A DNA stretch of 59,355 bases, from the NCBI GenBank assembly GCA_024640955.1, contig JAHEDZ010000014.1:1-59355 (forward strand), written 5' to 3'. Position 1 is the stretch's first letter. Each line of letters begins with the position of its first letter. The notes under the pieces are model-generated. The model searched no databases. It had not been told where the DNA came from and saw only the letters and a program-made list of their open reading frames with translations. Shown here piece after piece: positions 8,678 to 18,476 of this stretch. Position numbers and translations under genes: made by a program. The stretch comes from Oceanospirillaceae bacterium (GTDB lineage: Bacteria > Pseudomonadota > Gammaproteobacteria > Pseudomonadales > Balneatricaceae).

Positions 8678-9708
8678 AAAGCTTCACAGCGCAACTCAGT
8701 GATCGGCAAAAGCTACTCTCCAAAGCGCTGGAGACACTCAGCACTCTGGAGCCGGTACTACCCGACTCACTCGAGGGCGAGACGATACTAAGCATCGACT
8801 CAATGCATCTGCGCTACTATGCTCCACAAAAACCGACAAGCAAAGCACCGCTGCTAATCTGCTACGCACTCGTTAACCGGCCCTACATTCTGGACCTCGA
8901 GCCAAGCCGCTCACTGATCCGAGATCTGCTCGCTACCGGCCAGCCGATCTATCTGATCGACTGGGGCTACCCGGCATCCACCGACCGCCACATAGGGCTC
9001 GATGATTACATCACCGACTATTTACATAGTGCGGTAGAGGCGGTCAAAGCGCATTCGAAGCAGACGCAGTGCGACCTCCTAGGCGTCTGCCAAGGCGGTG
9101 TCTTCTCGCTCTGCTATGCACAACTTGAACCGCAGAATATCCGCAGGCTGATTACACTGGTAACACCGGTGGATACCGAGGTAAAAAACTTCACCCTGTC
9201 ACAGATGATTCGGCAGGTGGATATCGCCACGCTCGTCAGAGCTCAAGGTAATATCTCTGGCGAAATGCTAAATCAACTCTATGCCAGCTTAAAACCGCTG
9301 GCACTCGGGCTGCATAAACAGCTTAATCTGGCGCAAAACCTCCGTAACCCTGATCAGGCGCGCACTTTCCTGCGCATGGAGCATTGGCTCAACGATAGTC
9401 CAGATCTTACCGGGCGCGGTGCAGTCGAGTTTGCGCAGCAGTTCTTTCAGCAGAACGGTCTAATGAACGGAAGTTTGGAAATTGGGGGGCAGAAGATAGA
9501 CCTATCTGAGCTCAAACAACCGATCCTCAATGCCTTTGGAAGCAGCGATCATCTGGTGCCGCCCGCATCTAGCAAGGGTTTGAAGTCACTGGTAACAACA
9601 TGCGAGAGCTACAACGAACTGGAGCTCAAAGGCGGGCATATCGGCGCTTTTATCAGCAGCCGCACCCGCGGCGAGTTGGTAAAGGCAATCACTGACTTTT
9701 TAAAGTAG
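8674..9708 (+). CDS. phaC: class III poly(3-hydroxyalkanoate) synthase PhaC
   Basis: This enzyme polymerises 3-hydroxyacyl-CoA into PHA at granules. The 344-residue length fits class III, since class I and II enzymes are near 560-590. The alpha/beta-hydrolase fold carries the lipase-like box GVCQGG with nucleophile Cys139. The expected triad is completed by Asp292 (SSDHLVPP) and His322 (KGGHIG). Conserved LIDWGYP (about residues 94-100) precedes the box. The start is GTG, overlapping phaE by four bases. The stop codon TAG is part of the GTAG head of a REP-like palindrome, so the gene end seems to have been rewritten by, or tolerated, that insertion. Confidence 0.95.
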   Translation: MKSFTAQLSDRQKLLSKALETLSTLEPVLPDSLEGETILSIDSMHLRYYAPQKPTSKAPLLICYALVNRPYILDLEPSRSLIRDLLATGQPIYLIDWGYPASTDRHIGLDDYITDYLHSAVEAVKAHSKQTQCDLLGVCQGGVFSLCYAQLEPQNIRRLITLVTPVDTEVKNFTLSQMIRQVDIATLVRAQGNISGEMLNQLYASLKPLALGLHKQLNLAQNLRNPDQARTFLRMEHWLNDSPDLTGRGAVEFAQQFFQQNGLMNGSLEIGGQKIDLSELKQPILNAFGSSDHLVPPASSKGLKSLVTTCESYNELELKGGHIGAFISSRTRGELVKAITDFLK

Positions 9709-9738
9709 GAGCGATCTGCCCAAGGCACGTTCGCGACC
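9705..9738 (+). repeat. REP-like palindrome with GTAGGAGC head overlapping the phaC stop
   Basis: The unit starts GTAGGAGCGATCTGCC and closes with GGCACGTTCGCGACC, giving an imperfect hairpin. Its first four bases GTAG include the TAG stop of phaC (9706-9708). The same head occurs at 20519-20616, 23131-23188, 45489-45563 and 31785. Confidence 0.65.
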
Positions 9739-9800
9739 CCGTCGGTAAATACACCTGCGGCGTACATCCCTACTACCTTTCTGTCGTGTCCAGACCAGAC

Positions 9801-10259
9801 CTACTCTGACTTTTTCTCCTCATCCTCGGCCGGCTGACCGTTAGGATTGAACATATTCCACATCGCCATATTCTGATCGGCCATGCGCGACATCATGTTC
9901 AGTGGGTTAGCAGCGCCCATCATGGACTTCATCTGATCACGCATGCGGTCCTGATGATCGAGGAAAGCTGAGATGCTCTGCTCAAGGTACTGGCTCAACA
10001 TACCCTGCATCGGATCACCATAGAAACGGATCAACTGCTGCAACACCTGGTTAGTCAGCAGAGTGCCATGGCCCTCAGCCTCCTGCTCGGAGATGATCTG
10101 CAAAAGGATGTTACGAGTCAGATCCTGGCCGGTTTTTGAATCCTGTACTTGGAAAGCTTCACCGCTCAACACCAGCTCTTTTACGTCCTCTAAAGTGACG
10201 TAACAGCTGCGTGAAGTATCGTAGAGTCTGCGGTTGCTGTATTTACGAAGAATGCGCAC
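9801..10259 (-). CDS. phaR: PHA synthesis repressor PhaR
   Basis: A protein of 152 residues from GTG 10259, with a good AAGGAG ribosome site 8-13 bases upstream. Residues about 1-62 are the PHB accumulation N-terminal DNA-binding domain (ILRKYSNRRLYDTSRSCYVTLEDV), followed by the PHB_acc domain (GTLLTNQVLQQLIRFYGDPMQ region) and a charged tail. PhaR binds DNA and nascent PHA and represses phasin and PHA genes until granules form. Here it faces phaC tail to tail. A DUF6489-like gene is 23 bases upstream on the same strand, probably the same operon. Confidence 0.93.
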   Translation of the reverse strand: MRILRKYSNRRLYDTSRSCYVTLEDVKELVLSGEAFQVQDSKTGQDLTRNILLQIISEQEAEGHGTLLTNQVLQQLIRFYGDPMQGMLSQYLEQSISAFLDHQDRMRDQMKSMMGAANPLNMMSRMADQNMAMWNMFNPNGQPAEDEEKKSE

Positions 10260-10282
10260 TGCACTGCTCCTTGGTGGAGTTC

Positions 10283-10540
10283 TTATTTGTCTTTGTCGCC
10301 GGTTTTACCGGCTTGCTGCATCATCATATTGAAGAATGACTTCTGCATCGCCTCCATCGAGTTGAGGCCAGAGTTCAGGTAGGGTTGCATCAGCGACATC
10401 GGGTCATAGCCCTCCGCACCGGCAGCCATCTGCTTGCGAAACTGCTCCACCACCTCTTTCTGTAATTCGGTCACATCGGGCAGACCCATTGTGCGCCGAA
10501 ACTCTTCCGGGGTGAGGTCGATATCGATTGAAATCTTCAT
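10283..10540 (-). CDS. small conserved protein (DUF6489-like)
   Basis: An 85-residue acidic protein starting MKISIDIDLTPEEFRRTMGLPDVTELQKE, which I recall as the DUF6489 family signature. ATG 10540 is chosen over GTG 10546 because it gives the usual family start and sits eight bases after a GAG-containing purine run. The C-terminal part is Met- and Gln-rich (MQKSFFNMMMQQAGK), rather like the C-terminus of PhaR and of phasin-like proteins. Placement just upstream of phaR suggests a granule- or PHA-linked role, but none is proven. Confidence 0.8.
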   Translation of the reverse strand: MKISIDIDLTPEEFRRTMGLPDVTELQKEVVEQFRKQMAAGAEGYDPMSLMQPYLNSGLNSMEAMQKSFFNMMMQQAGKTGDKDK

Positions 10541-10616
10541 CTGCACATCTCGCCTTTTCAGATCACTCTACCTGCAGAATACACCAATTATTTTGCGGCG
10601 CAACAGAGACCATTTT

Positions 10617-11768
10617 TCAACTTTGCCGCGCTTTTCTGAGAAATTCCACGCGCCAGATCAATAAAAGAGCAACCAAACTCGCGCCTGCAGCAAAAAGATA
10701 AGCCAACTCAGTCCCTAGATCTTGCCAGAGATAGCCTGCAGCAACGCTTCCAACAACACCGCCCAAACCGAAACCTAGAGAGGAGTGCAGCGCCTGCCCT
10801 CGCCCCTCGCTCCCGGCGGGGAAAACGTCCTGCACAAAACGGATTCCACTCGCCAACACCACCGCAAAACTTGCAGCATGCAACAGTTGCGCAATCACCA
10901 AGGCCCAGAGCTGATCTGGAAGAAAAGCGAGCAGTAGCCAGCGCAGGATACCCAGAGCCAACGAAGCCACAAGCACCTGTTCAAAACCGAACCGATTCCA
11001 CAGTTTGTGCAGCACCCCAAAGAGCACAATCTCTGCAATCACACCCAGAGACCAGAGCCATCCAATCGCGGTGCCGTCGTAGTCATACCGCTGCAGCAGC
11101 AGCGTATAGAAGCCGTTATATGGCCCATGCGCCATCTGCACAAGAAAGATCATCACAAAGAAGCGAATCACCTCAGGACGTCTCATCGTGGCACGGATCA
11201 ACCCTGAGGCTGGACGCGCTCTACCCAGCTCTGCTTTTGAATCGGGTACCCAAAATGAGGCGAGCAGAATCAGCACCATCGCTACCACGAAGCTGTAGGG
11301 TACATCTGAGACACCTTCACCAATAAAGAGCTCGCCGCCCAACAGCACCGCAATAATAAAACCGACTGAACCCCAGAGTCGCACTCGACCATACTCATTG
11401 GAGCGCTTGGCTAGATGCTGCAGAGTAATCACCTCAAACTGCGGCAAAATTGCATTCCAGAAAAAAGAGTAGAGCAGCATACAGAGCCAGAGCGTCAGAA
11501 ACTCGGTCTGGCCCGGTATCAGCATCACGCTAAACAGACCACCCAGCGCGCCCAAACGCACAATCAGCAAGCGGTGGCCAAATCGATCACCGATGTAACC
11601 CCAGATACCCGGAGCATAGAGACGAGAGAGATGAAAAGCGCCGAGCAGATAACCAATCTGCACGGCGCTCATTCCGATGGATTCAAGGTAGGGCGAAAAG
11701 AAAGGTACGACCAGCCCGAGTAACGAGAAGAAGACGAAATAGAAGGTCGCTAGCCGCGTAAAGAGCAT
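10617..11768 (-). CDS. MFS transporter, HcaT-like (3-phenylpropionate permease type)
   Basis: A 383-residue protein with about 12 hydrophobic segments. Motif A-like residues appear in the first half (WGYIGDRFGHRLLIVR). The overall pattern (FYFVFFSLLGLVVPFFSPYLESIG then GRVRLWGSVGFI) matches the MFS_1-like / HcaT branch. Members are proton-linked transporters with E. coli HcaT as the reference, but substrates of most are unknown. It is monocistronic or weakly linked to the downstream phaR group, 76 bases apart. Confidence 0.85.
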   Translation of the reverse strand: MLFTRLATFYFVFFSLLGLVVPFFSPYLESIGMSAVQIGYLLGAFHLSRLYAPGIWGYIGDRFGHRLLIVRLGALGGLFSVMLIPGQTEFLTLWLCMLLYSFFWNAILPQFEVITLQHLAKRSNEYGRVRLWGSVGFIIAVLLGGELFIGEGVSDVPYSFVVAMVLILLASFWVPDSKAELGRARPASGLIRATMRRPEVIRFFVMIFLVQMAHGPYNGFYTLLLQRYDYDGTAIGWLWSLGVIAEIVLFGVLHKLWNRFGFEQVLVASLALGILRWLLLAFLPDQLWALVIAQLLHAASFAVVLASGIRFVQDVFPAGSEGRGQALHSSLGFGLGGVVGSVAAGYLWQDLGTELAYLFAAGASLVALLLIWRVEFLRKARQS

Positions 11769-11824
11769 AAAAGCCTTAGATTAAATTCGCAAAATGCGAC
11801 GCATTTGGCGTCGCATATCGCTTT

Positions 11825-13174
11825 TCATTTTCGCGCAGCCTTGAGCGTATCAGCGATCATAAACGCCAGTTCCAGTGACTGGTCGGCGTTTAGGCGCGGG
11901 TCACATTGAGTGATGTAACGCTCTGCCAATGCCGCCTCAGTAATCTGATAAGCACCACCGACACACTCGGTCACGTGGTTACCAGTCATCTCAAAGTGCA
12001 CACCTCCGGCGTGTGTTCCTTCAGCTTGGTGGATCTCGAAGAAGGATTTCACCTCACTCAGAATCGCCTCAACTGAGCGAGTCTTATAGCCGCTACTCGC
12101 TTTTACGGTATTGCCATGCATCGGGTCACTACTCCAGACCACCTGCGAACCCATATCACGCACTAGGCCCACCAACTGCGGCAGGTAATCACCGATCTTC
12201 TCGGCCCCCATACGCGCTATTAGATTGATGCGACCGGGCTCATTCATCGGATTGAGAATATCTAACAGGCGACGCAGATCATCCGCATCAGTGGTAGGTC
12301 CCACTTTAATTCCGATCGGGTTCTGCACACCGCGCAAAAACTCCACATGCGCATGATCTGGCTGACGTGTACGGTCACCAATCCAGAGCATGTGAGCGGA
12401 ACAGTCGTACCAGCCACCGGTAAGGCTATCTTGGCGCGTCAGCGCCTCTTCGTAGGGCAGTAGTAACGCCTCGTGCGAGGTGTAGAGCGAAGTTTCCGAG
12501 AGCTGCGGCGTATTTTCAGAGGTGAGTCCGCAGGCTGCCATAAATGCGAGCGCTTGATCGATCTGCTCACCGAGCGCTTCATACTTCTGGTGCGCCGGCG
12601 ATTGCGAAACAAAGCCGAGGTTCCACTGGTGAACGCGGTGCAGATCCGCAAATCCACCGCGCGAGAAGGCGCGCAGCAGGTTAAGCGTTGAAGAGGACTG
12701 ATGATAAGCCGCCAGCATGCGCTGCGGATCAGGCGTGCGAGCCTGGGCGGTAAACTCGACTGAATTGATATTATCACCACGGTAACTAGGCAGCTCCACA
12801 CCATCAACCGTTTCGGTATCGGCAGAGCGTGGCTTGGCGAACTGGCCCGCGATGCGCCCGACTTTAACGACAGGACAGCTTCCAGAGAAGGCCATTACAA
12901 CTGCCATCTGCATCAGCAGCTTAAACGTGTCACGAATCTTATCAGCACTGAACTCAGCAAAGCTTTCAGCACAATCCCCACCCTGCAACAAAAATGCTTC
13001 GCCGCGAGCTACGCGCGCCAGATCAGATTTAAGTGAGCGAATCTCTCCGGCAAATACCAGTGGTGGAAGCGCTGCAAGCTGACGCTCGACATCAACCAGC
13101 GCCTGAGAGTCGGTGTAAGTTGGGAGTTGTTTAACCGGGCGGTTGCGCCAGCTATCGAGTGACCAGTGTGACAT
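11825..13174 (-). CDS. class II 3-deoxy-7-phosphoheptulonate (DAHP) synthase
   Basis: The first step of the shikimate pathway: phosphoenolpyruvate plus erythrose-4-phosphate to DAHP. A protein of 449 residues from ATG 13174 (AAGGA six bases upstream; the TTG one codon earlier is unlikely). Class II (plant-like/AroH type) signatures are [11 protein letters not shown] at the N-terminus, [10 protein letters not shown] with a metal-binding Cys (about residues 80-90), and the C-terminal [17 protein letters not shown] with a metal His/Glu set. aroC is in the same window but not in the same operon. No classical Trp/Phe leader peptide was recognised upstream. Confidence 0.95.
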   Translation of the reverse strand: MSHWSLDSWRNRPVKQLPTYTDSQALVDVERQLAALPPLVFAGEIRSLKSDLARVARGEAFLLQGGDCAESFAEFSADKIRDTFKLLMQMAVVMAFSGSCPVVKVGRIAGQFAKPRSADTETVDGVELPSYRGDNINSVEFTAQARTPDPQRMLAAYHQSSSTLNLLRAFSRGGFADLHRVHQWNLGFVSQSPAHQKYEALGEQIDQALAFMAACGLTSENTPQLSETSLYTSHEALLLPYEEALTRQDSLTGGWYDCSAHMLWIGDRTRQPDHAHVEFLRGVQNPIGIKVGPTTDADDLRRLLDILNPMNEPGRINLIARMGAEKIGDYLPQLVGLVRDMGSQVVWSSDPMHGNTVKASSGYKTRSVEAILSEVKSFFEIHQAEGTHAGGVHFEMTGNHVTECVGGAYQITEAALAERYITQCDPRLNADQSLELAFMIADTLKAARK

Positions 13175-13376
13175 CAATAATCCTTATAGGCTTCAAGTAG
13201 ATCTCGAGGTCAAAAGTATAGAAAGCTTTCAACCAAAGCGAGTACCCGAAGCGCTAATTTGCTGAATTAGCGCAAAATTCTTGCTTGTATGGCGTTTTTT
13301 GAAATGAGTATTTTCAACAGATAGGAGCTAATTGAATTGGTCGGTTTCTAAAACTACGTACAGTGAACGCTCCCCT

Positions 13377-13455
13377 TACGAGCGTTGTACGCAAAGCGTA
13401 TTACGCGACCCAACAGCAATCGCTAAATAGCGCTGCGCGCTTCATCGCTCGTACA
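13377..13455. repeat. palindromic repeat with TACGAGCG ends (copy 1)
   Basis: Inverted ends TTACGAGCG and CGCTCGTACA bound about 79 bases. Inside are GCGACCCAA and AAATAGCGCTGCGCG, which recur in the same order in the copy at 28841-28935. It lies in the 362-base gap between the DAHP synthase gene and alr. Apart from this and the two promoters expected there, I see nothing else in that gap. Confidence 0.7.
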
Positions 13456-13536
13456 TAGATATCGGTCACTTCACTCTCGCGCTACAGTGTTTAACCCGTT
13501 ATTCTTGCCCAGAATCGGAATACATCGGAGACCTCA

Positions 13537-14616
13537 ATGGCTCGCCCCACAACTGCCAATATCGACCTCAGCGCTATACGCCAGAATTACCAGCTGGCGA
13601 AGGGCCTTGCGCCAGATAGCAGCGCCTTGGCGGTTATAAAGGCAGACGCCTACGGTCATGGTGCGATTCGAGTTGCACACGCGCTCGAAGCAGAAGCCGA
13701 TGGCTTCGCCGTAGCCGCTATCGAGGAGGCGATCGAACTTAGAGAGGCGGGCATCAGTAAACCAATCCTACTGCTAGAAGGGTTCTTCAACGCTGATGAG
13801 CTGCCACTCATCAACGAACACGCGCTCAGCTGCGTCGTCCACACTACTGATCAGATCCAAGCGCTAGAGGCCTATACCGCCCGGGCTCAGTTCGATATCT
13901 GGGTAAAGATCGACATCGGCATGCACCGCCTAGGCCTGCCCCCCTCGCAGTCCAAGAAAACCTTCGCTCGTCTGGGCGCACTCAAGAACGTGCGCAATAT
14001 CACTCTGATGGGACACTTCTCTTGTGCCGATGACTTAGCGGCAAGCACCACTATTGAGCAGCGCCGCCTGTTTGAACGAGTGAGTGGCAGCACTCAATTC
14101 GCCACCAGCCTATCCAATTCAGCGGCAATACTTGGCTGGCCAACGGTCAACAGCGACTGGATTAGGCCCGGACTCATGCTATACGGCGCCACACCCTACG
14201 AAGCACCGCAACAGAACGCAGATCAATTAATTCCTGCCATGACACTCAAGTCAGCTATCATAGCGGTGCGCACCATCTCCGCCGGCGAGTCCGTGGGCTA
14301 TGGCGCAAGTTGGACGGCTGATCGTCCCACTCGTGTAGGTACGGTGGCGATTGGCTACGCGGATGGATACCCTCGTCAAATGCGCTCTGGCGCACCCGTT
14401 CTGGTTGGTGGTATTGCCACACGCCTGATCGGAAGAGTATCTATGGATATGATCACCGTCGATCTAACCGATATCCCTGCAGCAAACATCGGCACACCGG
14501 TTGAGCTTTTCGGTCGCCAGCTACTCGCGAGTGCCCTCGCTCCATGGGCCGGCACTATCCCCTATACGCTCTTTACCGGCATCACACGCCGTGTGCACAA
14601 GGCCTACAGCGACTAG
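13537..14616 (+). CDS. alr: alanine racemase
   Basis: A 359-residue PLP enzyme interconverting L- and D-alanine for peptidoglycan. The PLP lysine is Lys35 in AVIKADAYGHG, the second catalytic base is the Tyr of GYGASW, and the signature IGRVSMDM is present. Length and sequence fit the compact Alr/DadX type of gammaproteobacteria. No dadA is adjacent, so a biosynthetic role is more likely than a catabolic one. The last four bases (CTAG) are shared with the stop of the convergent TSUP gene. Confidence 0.95.
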   Translation: MARPTTANIDLSAIRQNYQLAKGLAPDSSALAVIKADAYGHGAIRVAHALEAEADGFAVAAIEEAIELREAGISKPILLLEGFFNADELPLINEHALSCVVHTTDQIQALEAYTARAQFDIWVKIDIGMHRLGLPPSQSKKTFARLGALKNVRNITLMGHFSCADDLAASTTIEQRRLFERVSGSTQFATSLSNSAAILGWPTVNSDWIRPGLMLYGATPYEAPQQNADQLIPAMTLKSAIIAVRTISAGESVGYGASWTADRPTRVGTVAIGYADGYPRQMRSGAPVLVGGIATRLIGRVSMDMITVDLTDIPAANIGTPVELFGRQLLASALAPWAGTIPYTLFTGITRRVHKAYSD

Positions 14617-15374
14617 CTAACAAAGGTTCGGGCAATACCGACAAAAGAGATGGTCAGGAGAACCGAGCCGAGTATCCGATAAAACTTAACCGGGTCAGTC
14701 TGCTGCAGATAGTTGTGCAGCATCTGCCCTAGGAAGTGACCAATCAATGCACAGGGAAAGAGCCAGAGCTGGGCTTCCAGCTGCAGATCAACGCCAGCAA
14801 CAACAAACGACGCCATCTTGATAGTGACCAGAATAAACCAGAGCACAAACAGCGTGTCCCGCAGCTTCTCGCGCGTGACATGAGTGCTGAACACTGAGAT
14901 CACCAACGGGGCGGCAATCAGGGATGTGCCGCTGACATACCCGCCCAGCACCAAGAAAATATTGTCCATCCACGGCTTACTTGAACGAAACGGCCGATTG
15001 AGGATGTAGCCAACCGAGTAGACACTGACAATCACCAAGATAATCGCGGACATTACCTCGTTAGAGAGGGTAAGCAGCCCCAAGACGCCGATAATCTTGG
15101 GGATAATCATCACTTTAAGAGATTTGCGTAGGTAGCCCCAATCGACGGTCCCCTGCCCGCCCCCTTTACGATGCCCTTGCCAAGCGTTCCAGCTTGAGAA
15201 GACCAACAGATGGATAGAGATAATCGGCAGAAAAACTAGCGGGTCGTCCAACACCAATAGCAGGAAGGGCAACGCCAAAACCGCACCGCCAAAGCCCAAC
15301 CCGGTACGAACAAAACCGCTCCAGACAAAAACAAGTCCAATGGCGAGATACTCCCACCAGATAAGATCAGCCAC
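14613..15374 (-). CDS. TSUP (TauE/SafE-like) membrane permease
   Basis: A protein of 253 residues from GTG 15374, six bases after AGAGG; a TTG one codon upstream is less likely. It has seven to eight hydrophobic helices, with the family GFGGAVLALPFLLLV in the first repeat and GYVSGTSLIAAPLVISVF in the second. TSUP proteins export sulfite, sulfoacetate or other anions, or act in sulfur uptake. No sulfur gene is nearby, so the substrate is open. It lies 35 bases downstream of the large hybrid kinase gene and may share its transcript. Confidence 0.85.
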   Translation of the reverse strand: MADLIWWEYLAIGLVFVWSGFVRTGLGFGGAVLALPFLLLVLDDPLVFLPIISIHLLVFSSWNAWQGHRKGGGQGTVDWGYLRKSLKVMIIPKIIGVLGLLTLSNEVMSAIILVIVSVYSVGYILNRPFRSSKPWMDNIFLVLGGYVSGTSLIAAPLVISVFSTHVTREKLRDTLFVLWFILVTIKMASFVVAGVDLQLEAQLWLFPCALIGHFLGQMLHNYLQQTDPVKFYRILGSVLLTISFVGIARTFVS

Positions 15375-15409
15375 CAAAAGCCTCTGCGCAAAAATTTTAC
15401 GCGCGTAGT

Positions 15410-18400
15410 TTACGACTTTTCTGGCCGAATCTCAGCCCAAGCGCGCTCCAGTTTATCGCGCGTTATCGGCTTAGGCAAAACGATATCGGCACCAGCAGCG
15501 AGAAGACGGTCAGTCTCATCCCCAACCATTGCAGCAGTAACACCGATAATAGGCTTGGCGAATCCCTGCGCCCTGAGCGTCGAAACCAGCTCAAAACCAT
15601 CCATCTCGGGCATGAAGATATCGGTCAGTAACAGGTCGAAATCTTCTGTTTCACAGAGCAGCAACGCCTCTTTACCGTTAACGGCTACGCTGTAGTTTGT
15701 ATCCAGTCTCTTCAACAACTGCTCCGTAAGCATTCGCAGAGTGAGATTATCTTCGGCGAAGAGCACCCGTTTACCGGCTAGATCTTCTACAGCAGCCAGA
15801 GGCTCAACAGCTTCAGATAGCTCATTCGAAACGGCCACTGGGAGCGTGACGGTGAATAGACACCCGCCTGCTATAGAGGCACAGAGCGCTAGCTCGCCAC
15901 CCGAGGCGCGCGCCAGCTCCCTGCAGATATGTAAGCCCAAACCGGTGCCATCAGCCTCGGTATCGCCGCGCTCAAAAGGCTCAAAAATGGATGCCCACTG
16001 GGCCTCAGCGATCCCCTTACCATTGTCAGCCAGCTCAATTTTCAGTTGCGGCTCAGACCCCTTTTGCTCCAGCAGATCAAGACTAATCGAGAGCTCGGTT
16101 GCACCCGAGTGAATCGCGGCGTTCTTAACCAAATTCATCACAATCTGACGCAACCCCTTGGTATCAAAAGCCAACTGCTCAGATGCTGCCTGATTCGAGC
16201 GTAACTGCACCCTAAGATTTGCGGCCTTCAAACGATCACTAACTGGGGCTAGACAGCCCTCTACAAGCTCAAGGGGGCTGGCGTTTTCTCGTGAACGGTT
16301 TTTAAGCAGTTCAGGCTCAACGGCGGCGCGCAGATCATCCAATACGTTCATCAAATGCTCTGCGCTGTCGTGGATATCTTTAGCAAACGGTAGCTCTGCA
16401 ACAGAACTAGCACCAAGTTGTTGCTTCTGTTCGTCGAGCATCATCTTGAGCGCTGCAGCGGGTGTACGCAGTTCGTGACCGATCACCGCGAACATCTGCT
16501 GCTGCGCCTGTTGGCGACGCTCTAAATCTTCTAGCGCGATTTGACGTTCTGCTGCCAGTTGTTTCAGTTTTTGAGACAGCTGCATTTGATGCGTGACATC
16601 AATAAAGCTTCCCGCAATCTCAACAGCTTCGCCCTTTTCAAACACATTTTTAAGATGCACCCTGACATACACCATTGAGCCATCGCGACGTCTCATACGA
16701 ACTGGTTCTACAGTCGTCTCATGCCGCTTGCGCGCCGCCAACGCCCTAGCCACAGCTACATCACGAATATCTGCGGGAATGCGACTACAAAAATCATTGA
16801 AGTGGATTGTGGGGTACTCATCCTTCGGCAGGTCAAAAAGCTCACGGAATACCTCATTGACATTCATTGAGTCGGCACGAAGGTTATGGCGCATTAGACC
16901 GATACCACCCTGCTTAGCCGTCCCCCGCAATTCATTCAGCGCCTGGCGTGCCGAGTCTGAAGCCTTCTCGAACATCGCTTTGGCCTGCATCTCGGCATCG
17001 ACTGAGAAAATACACCCGAGTGTTAACAGCTCGCCATCAATCGTAACTTGACGTGAAAAGGCTTTTAACCAAACCAGCTCACCCGTCTGTTTGTGGTAGA
17101 TCCGGTAAACAACCGAGTAATCTGTCTCTCCTGCATCATCAATATTTCTGCTGTAGGCACGACTGCGGAAGGCGAGGACCTTATCGAGATCCTCTGGATA
17201 AATCTGCTCCTGCAGCTGCTGTAAATCGAGCTGCTTGTCATCACTGTGGCCGTAAAGCTTCAGAAAACGCTCTTCAGGACTGAACACTCCGTCACTGTGG
17301 CGATACTGGAAGTAGGCTATTCCTGCAGTACCCAGAGCGACTTCAAAGGAGATCTGGCGGTGTTGTAGCGAACGATAGAGCCGTGCATTTTCTGCCCCAA
17401 CCTTGGTCAGTTGGCGGCTGCGTCTTCGTTCACGCGATAGCCATGCAAAGAAGAAAGCAGCAACACAGAAGGCGGCAATAGTGGCATAACGTTGCAGCTG
17501 ATGAAACGTGATCGACATGTATTTCTGGCCGCGAATCTCAATCGGACCCTCAACGGCGGTTAGGTTCAAGCCAAAACGCTCGACAGCCCCTTGATTATAG
17601 ACATTCTTGTGAAGCCGGCTCAGGTCCGGAGTGCCGCCCTGCACCAAATCGAATATCGCACGACCTAGCTCAAAAGGGTCAGTGACTCGGCCACCGACAA
17701 CGCCATCGATCTGAACCGCGTTGGCGGAGGCAACAAGCACAGGAACAGCAGAATACTCGACAACTTCAAGCGCAGTTTCAAAAGGTAAGTGCAACTCTGA
17801 TCCGATCAACAGAGACGATCTATCAATGAGTACGACATCCCCCTCTTTCAGATTTTTCAGCACCGCCTCAAACTGCTGTTGCGACGCAAAACTTGCATAC
17901 GACTCAAACTCAATCGAATGACGATCGTCAAAGAGGATAAGATCCCCAAACTGGACTCCCTTTGAACCCACGTAGACCAGTCGCGTTAACTCTGGAACCA
18001 GTTCGCGTATCGAGTTGTAGATCGCTTCCGGCTGTCGAAGGCTATCTGCATCTAACCCATAAGCCGACTTCCAAGGCGTATCAACATACTCCACAGATGG
18101 GTTTCTTAAGCGATCAGCTATTAGCTCGTAGATGGCAGCTGCTGATGGGCCAATAGCCACAACCTGATCGAGAAAAACACCCTCGAACTGTGTTGCGACC
18201 ACGTCCGCGCGAGCCTCAAGCGACTTGTTAAAGCCCGGCTGATAAGCCGTTTCGAAATAGAGACGAGGTATTTCAGCATGCGGATCAGCAGTCATCCGAC
18301 TCTCTCGGTAGCGGCCTAGAATCCCTTGCTGCATTTTGGCTTGCCATGGTACTTCGTTACCTAGACTCGATAGGATCAATATCTGCTCTTGGGCTTGAAC

Positions 18401-18466
18401 CGCTATCGTGGCGAATGCCAGCCAGAAGGTTGCGCCCCTAAGTATCGCCTTGGAGATTTGTATCAT
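15410..18466 (-). CDS. hybrid sensor histidine kinase / response regulator
   Basis: 1018 residues. Order: signal sequence or anchor (about 8-25), periplasmic domain (about 27-318) resembling ABC-type substrate-binding (XylR/TrpX-like) sensors, a membrane helix (327-344), two PAS-like regions (about 375-490 and 510-630), a coiled coil, HisKA with His664 (VIGHELRTPAAA), HATPase (NxxK region LVKNAAIHSG, DNGKGI, GTGLGL) and a receiver domain with Asp949 (LLTDIFMPEMDG) and Lys999. It therefore senses a periplasmic ligand and passes phosphate to its own receiver, then probably to an HPt protein encoded elsewhere. A perfect FNR/Anr-type box lies 11-24 bases upstream of the ATG, suggesting oxygen-dependent control. 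Confidence 0.92.
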   Translation of the reverse strand: MIQISKAILRGATFWLAFATIAVQAQEQILILSSLGNEVPWQAKMQQGILGRYRESRMTADPHAEIPRLYFETAYQPGFNKSLEARADVVATQFEGVFLDQVVAIGPSAAAIYELIADRLRNPSVEYVDTPWKSAYGLDADSLRQPEAIYNSIRELVPELTRLVYVGSKGVQFGDLILFDDRHSIEFESYASFASQQQFEAVLKNLKEGDVVLIDRSSLLIGSELHLPFETALEVVEYSAVPVLVASANAVQIDGVVGGRVTDPFELGRAIFDLVQGGTPDLSRLHKNVYNQGAVERFGLNLTAVEGPIEIRGQKYMSITFHQLQRYATIAAFCVAAFFFAWLSRERRRSRQLTKVGAENARLYRSLQHRQISFEVALGTAGIAYFQYRHSDGVFSPEERFLKLYGHSDDKQLDLQQLQEQIYPEDLDKVLAFRSRAYSRNIDDAGETDYSVVYRIYHKQTGELVWLKAFSRQVTIDGELLTLGCIFSVDAEMQAKAMFEKASDSARQALNELRGTAKQGGIGLMRHNLRADSMNVNEVFRELFDLPKDEYPTIHFNDFCSRIPADIRDVAVARALAARKRHETTVEPVRMRRRDGSMVYVRVHLKNVFEKGEAVEIAGSFIDVTHQMQLSQKLKQLAAERQIALEDLERRQQAQQQMFAVIGHELRTPAAALKMMLDEQKQQLGASSVAELPFAKDIHDSAEHLMNVLDDLRAAVEPELLKNRSRENASPLELVEGCLAPVSDRLKAANLRVQLRSNQAASEQLAFDTKGLRQIVMNLVKNAAIHSGATELSISLDLLEQKGSEPQLKIELADNGKGIAEAQWASIFEPFERGDTEADGTGLGLHICRELARASGGELALCASIAGGCLFTVTLPVAVSNELSEAVEPLAAVEDLAGKRVLFAEDNLTLRMLTEQLLKRLDTNYSVAVNGKEALLLCETEDFDLLLTDIFMPEMDGFELVSTLRAQGFAKPIIGVTAAMVGDETDRLLAAGADIVLPKPITRDKLERAWAEIRPEKS

Positions 18467-18476
18467 CTATTTCTCT

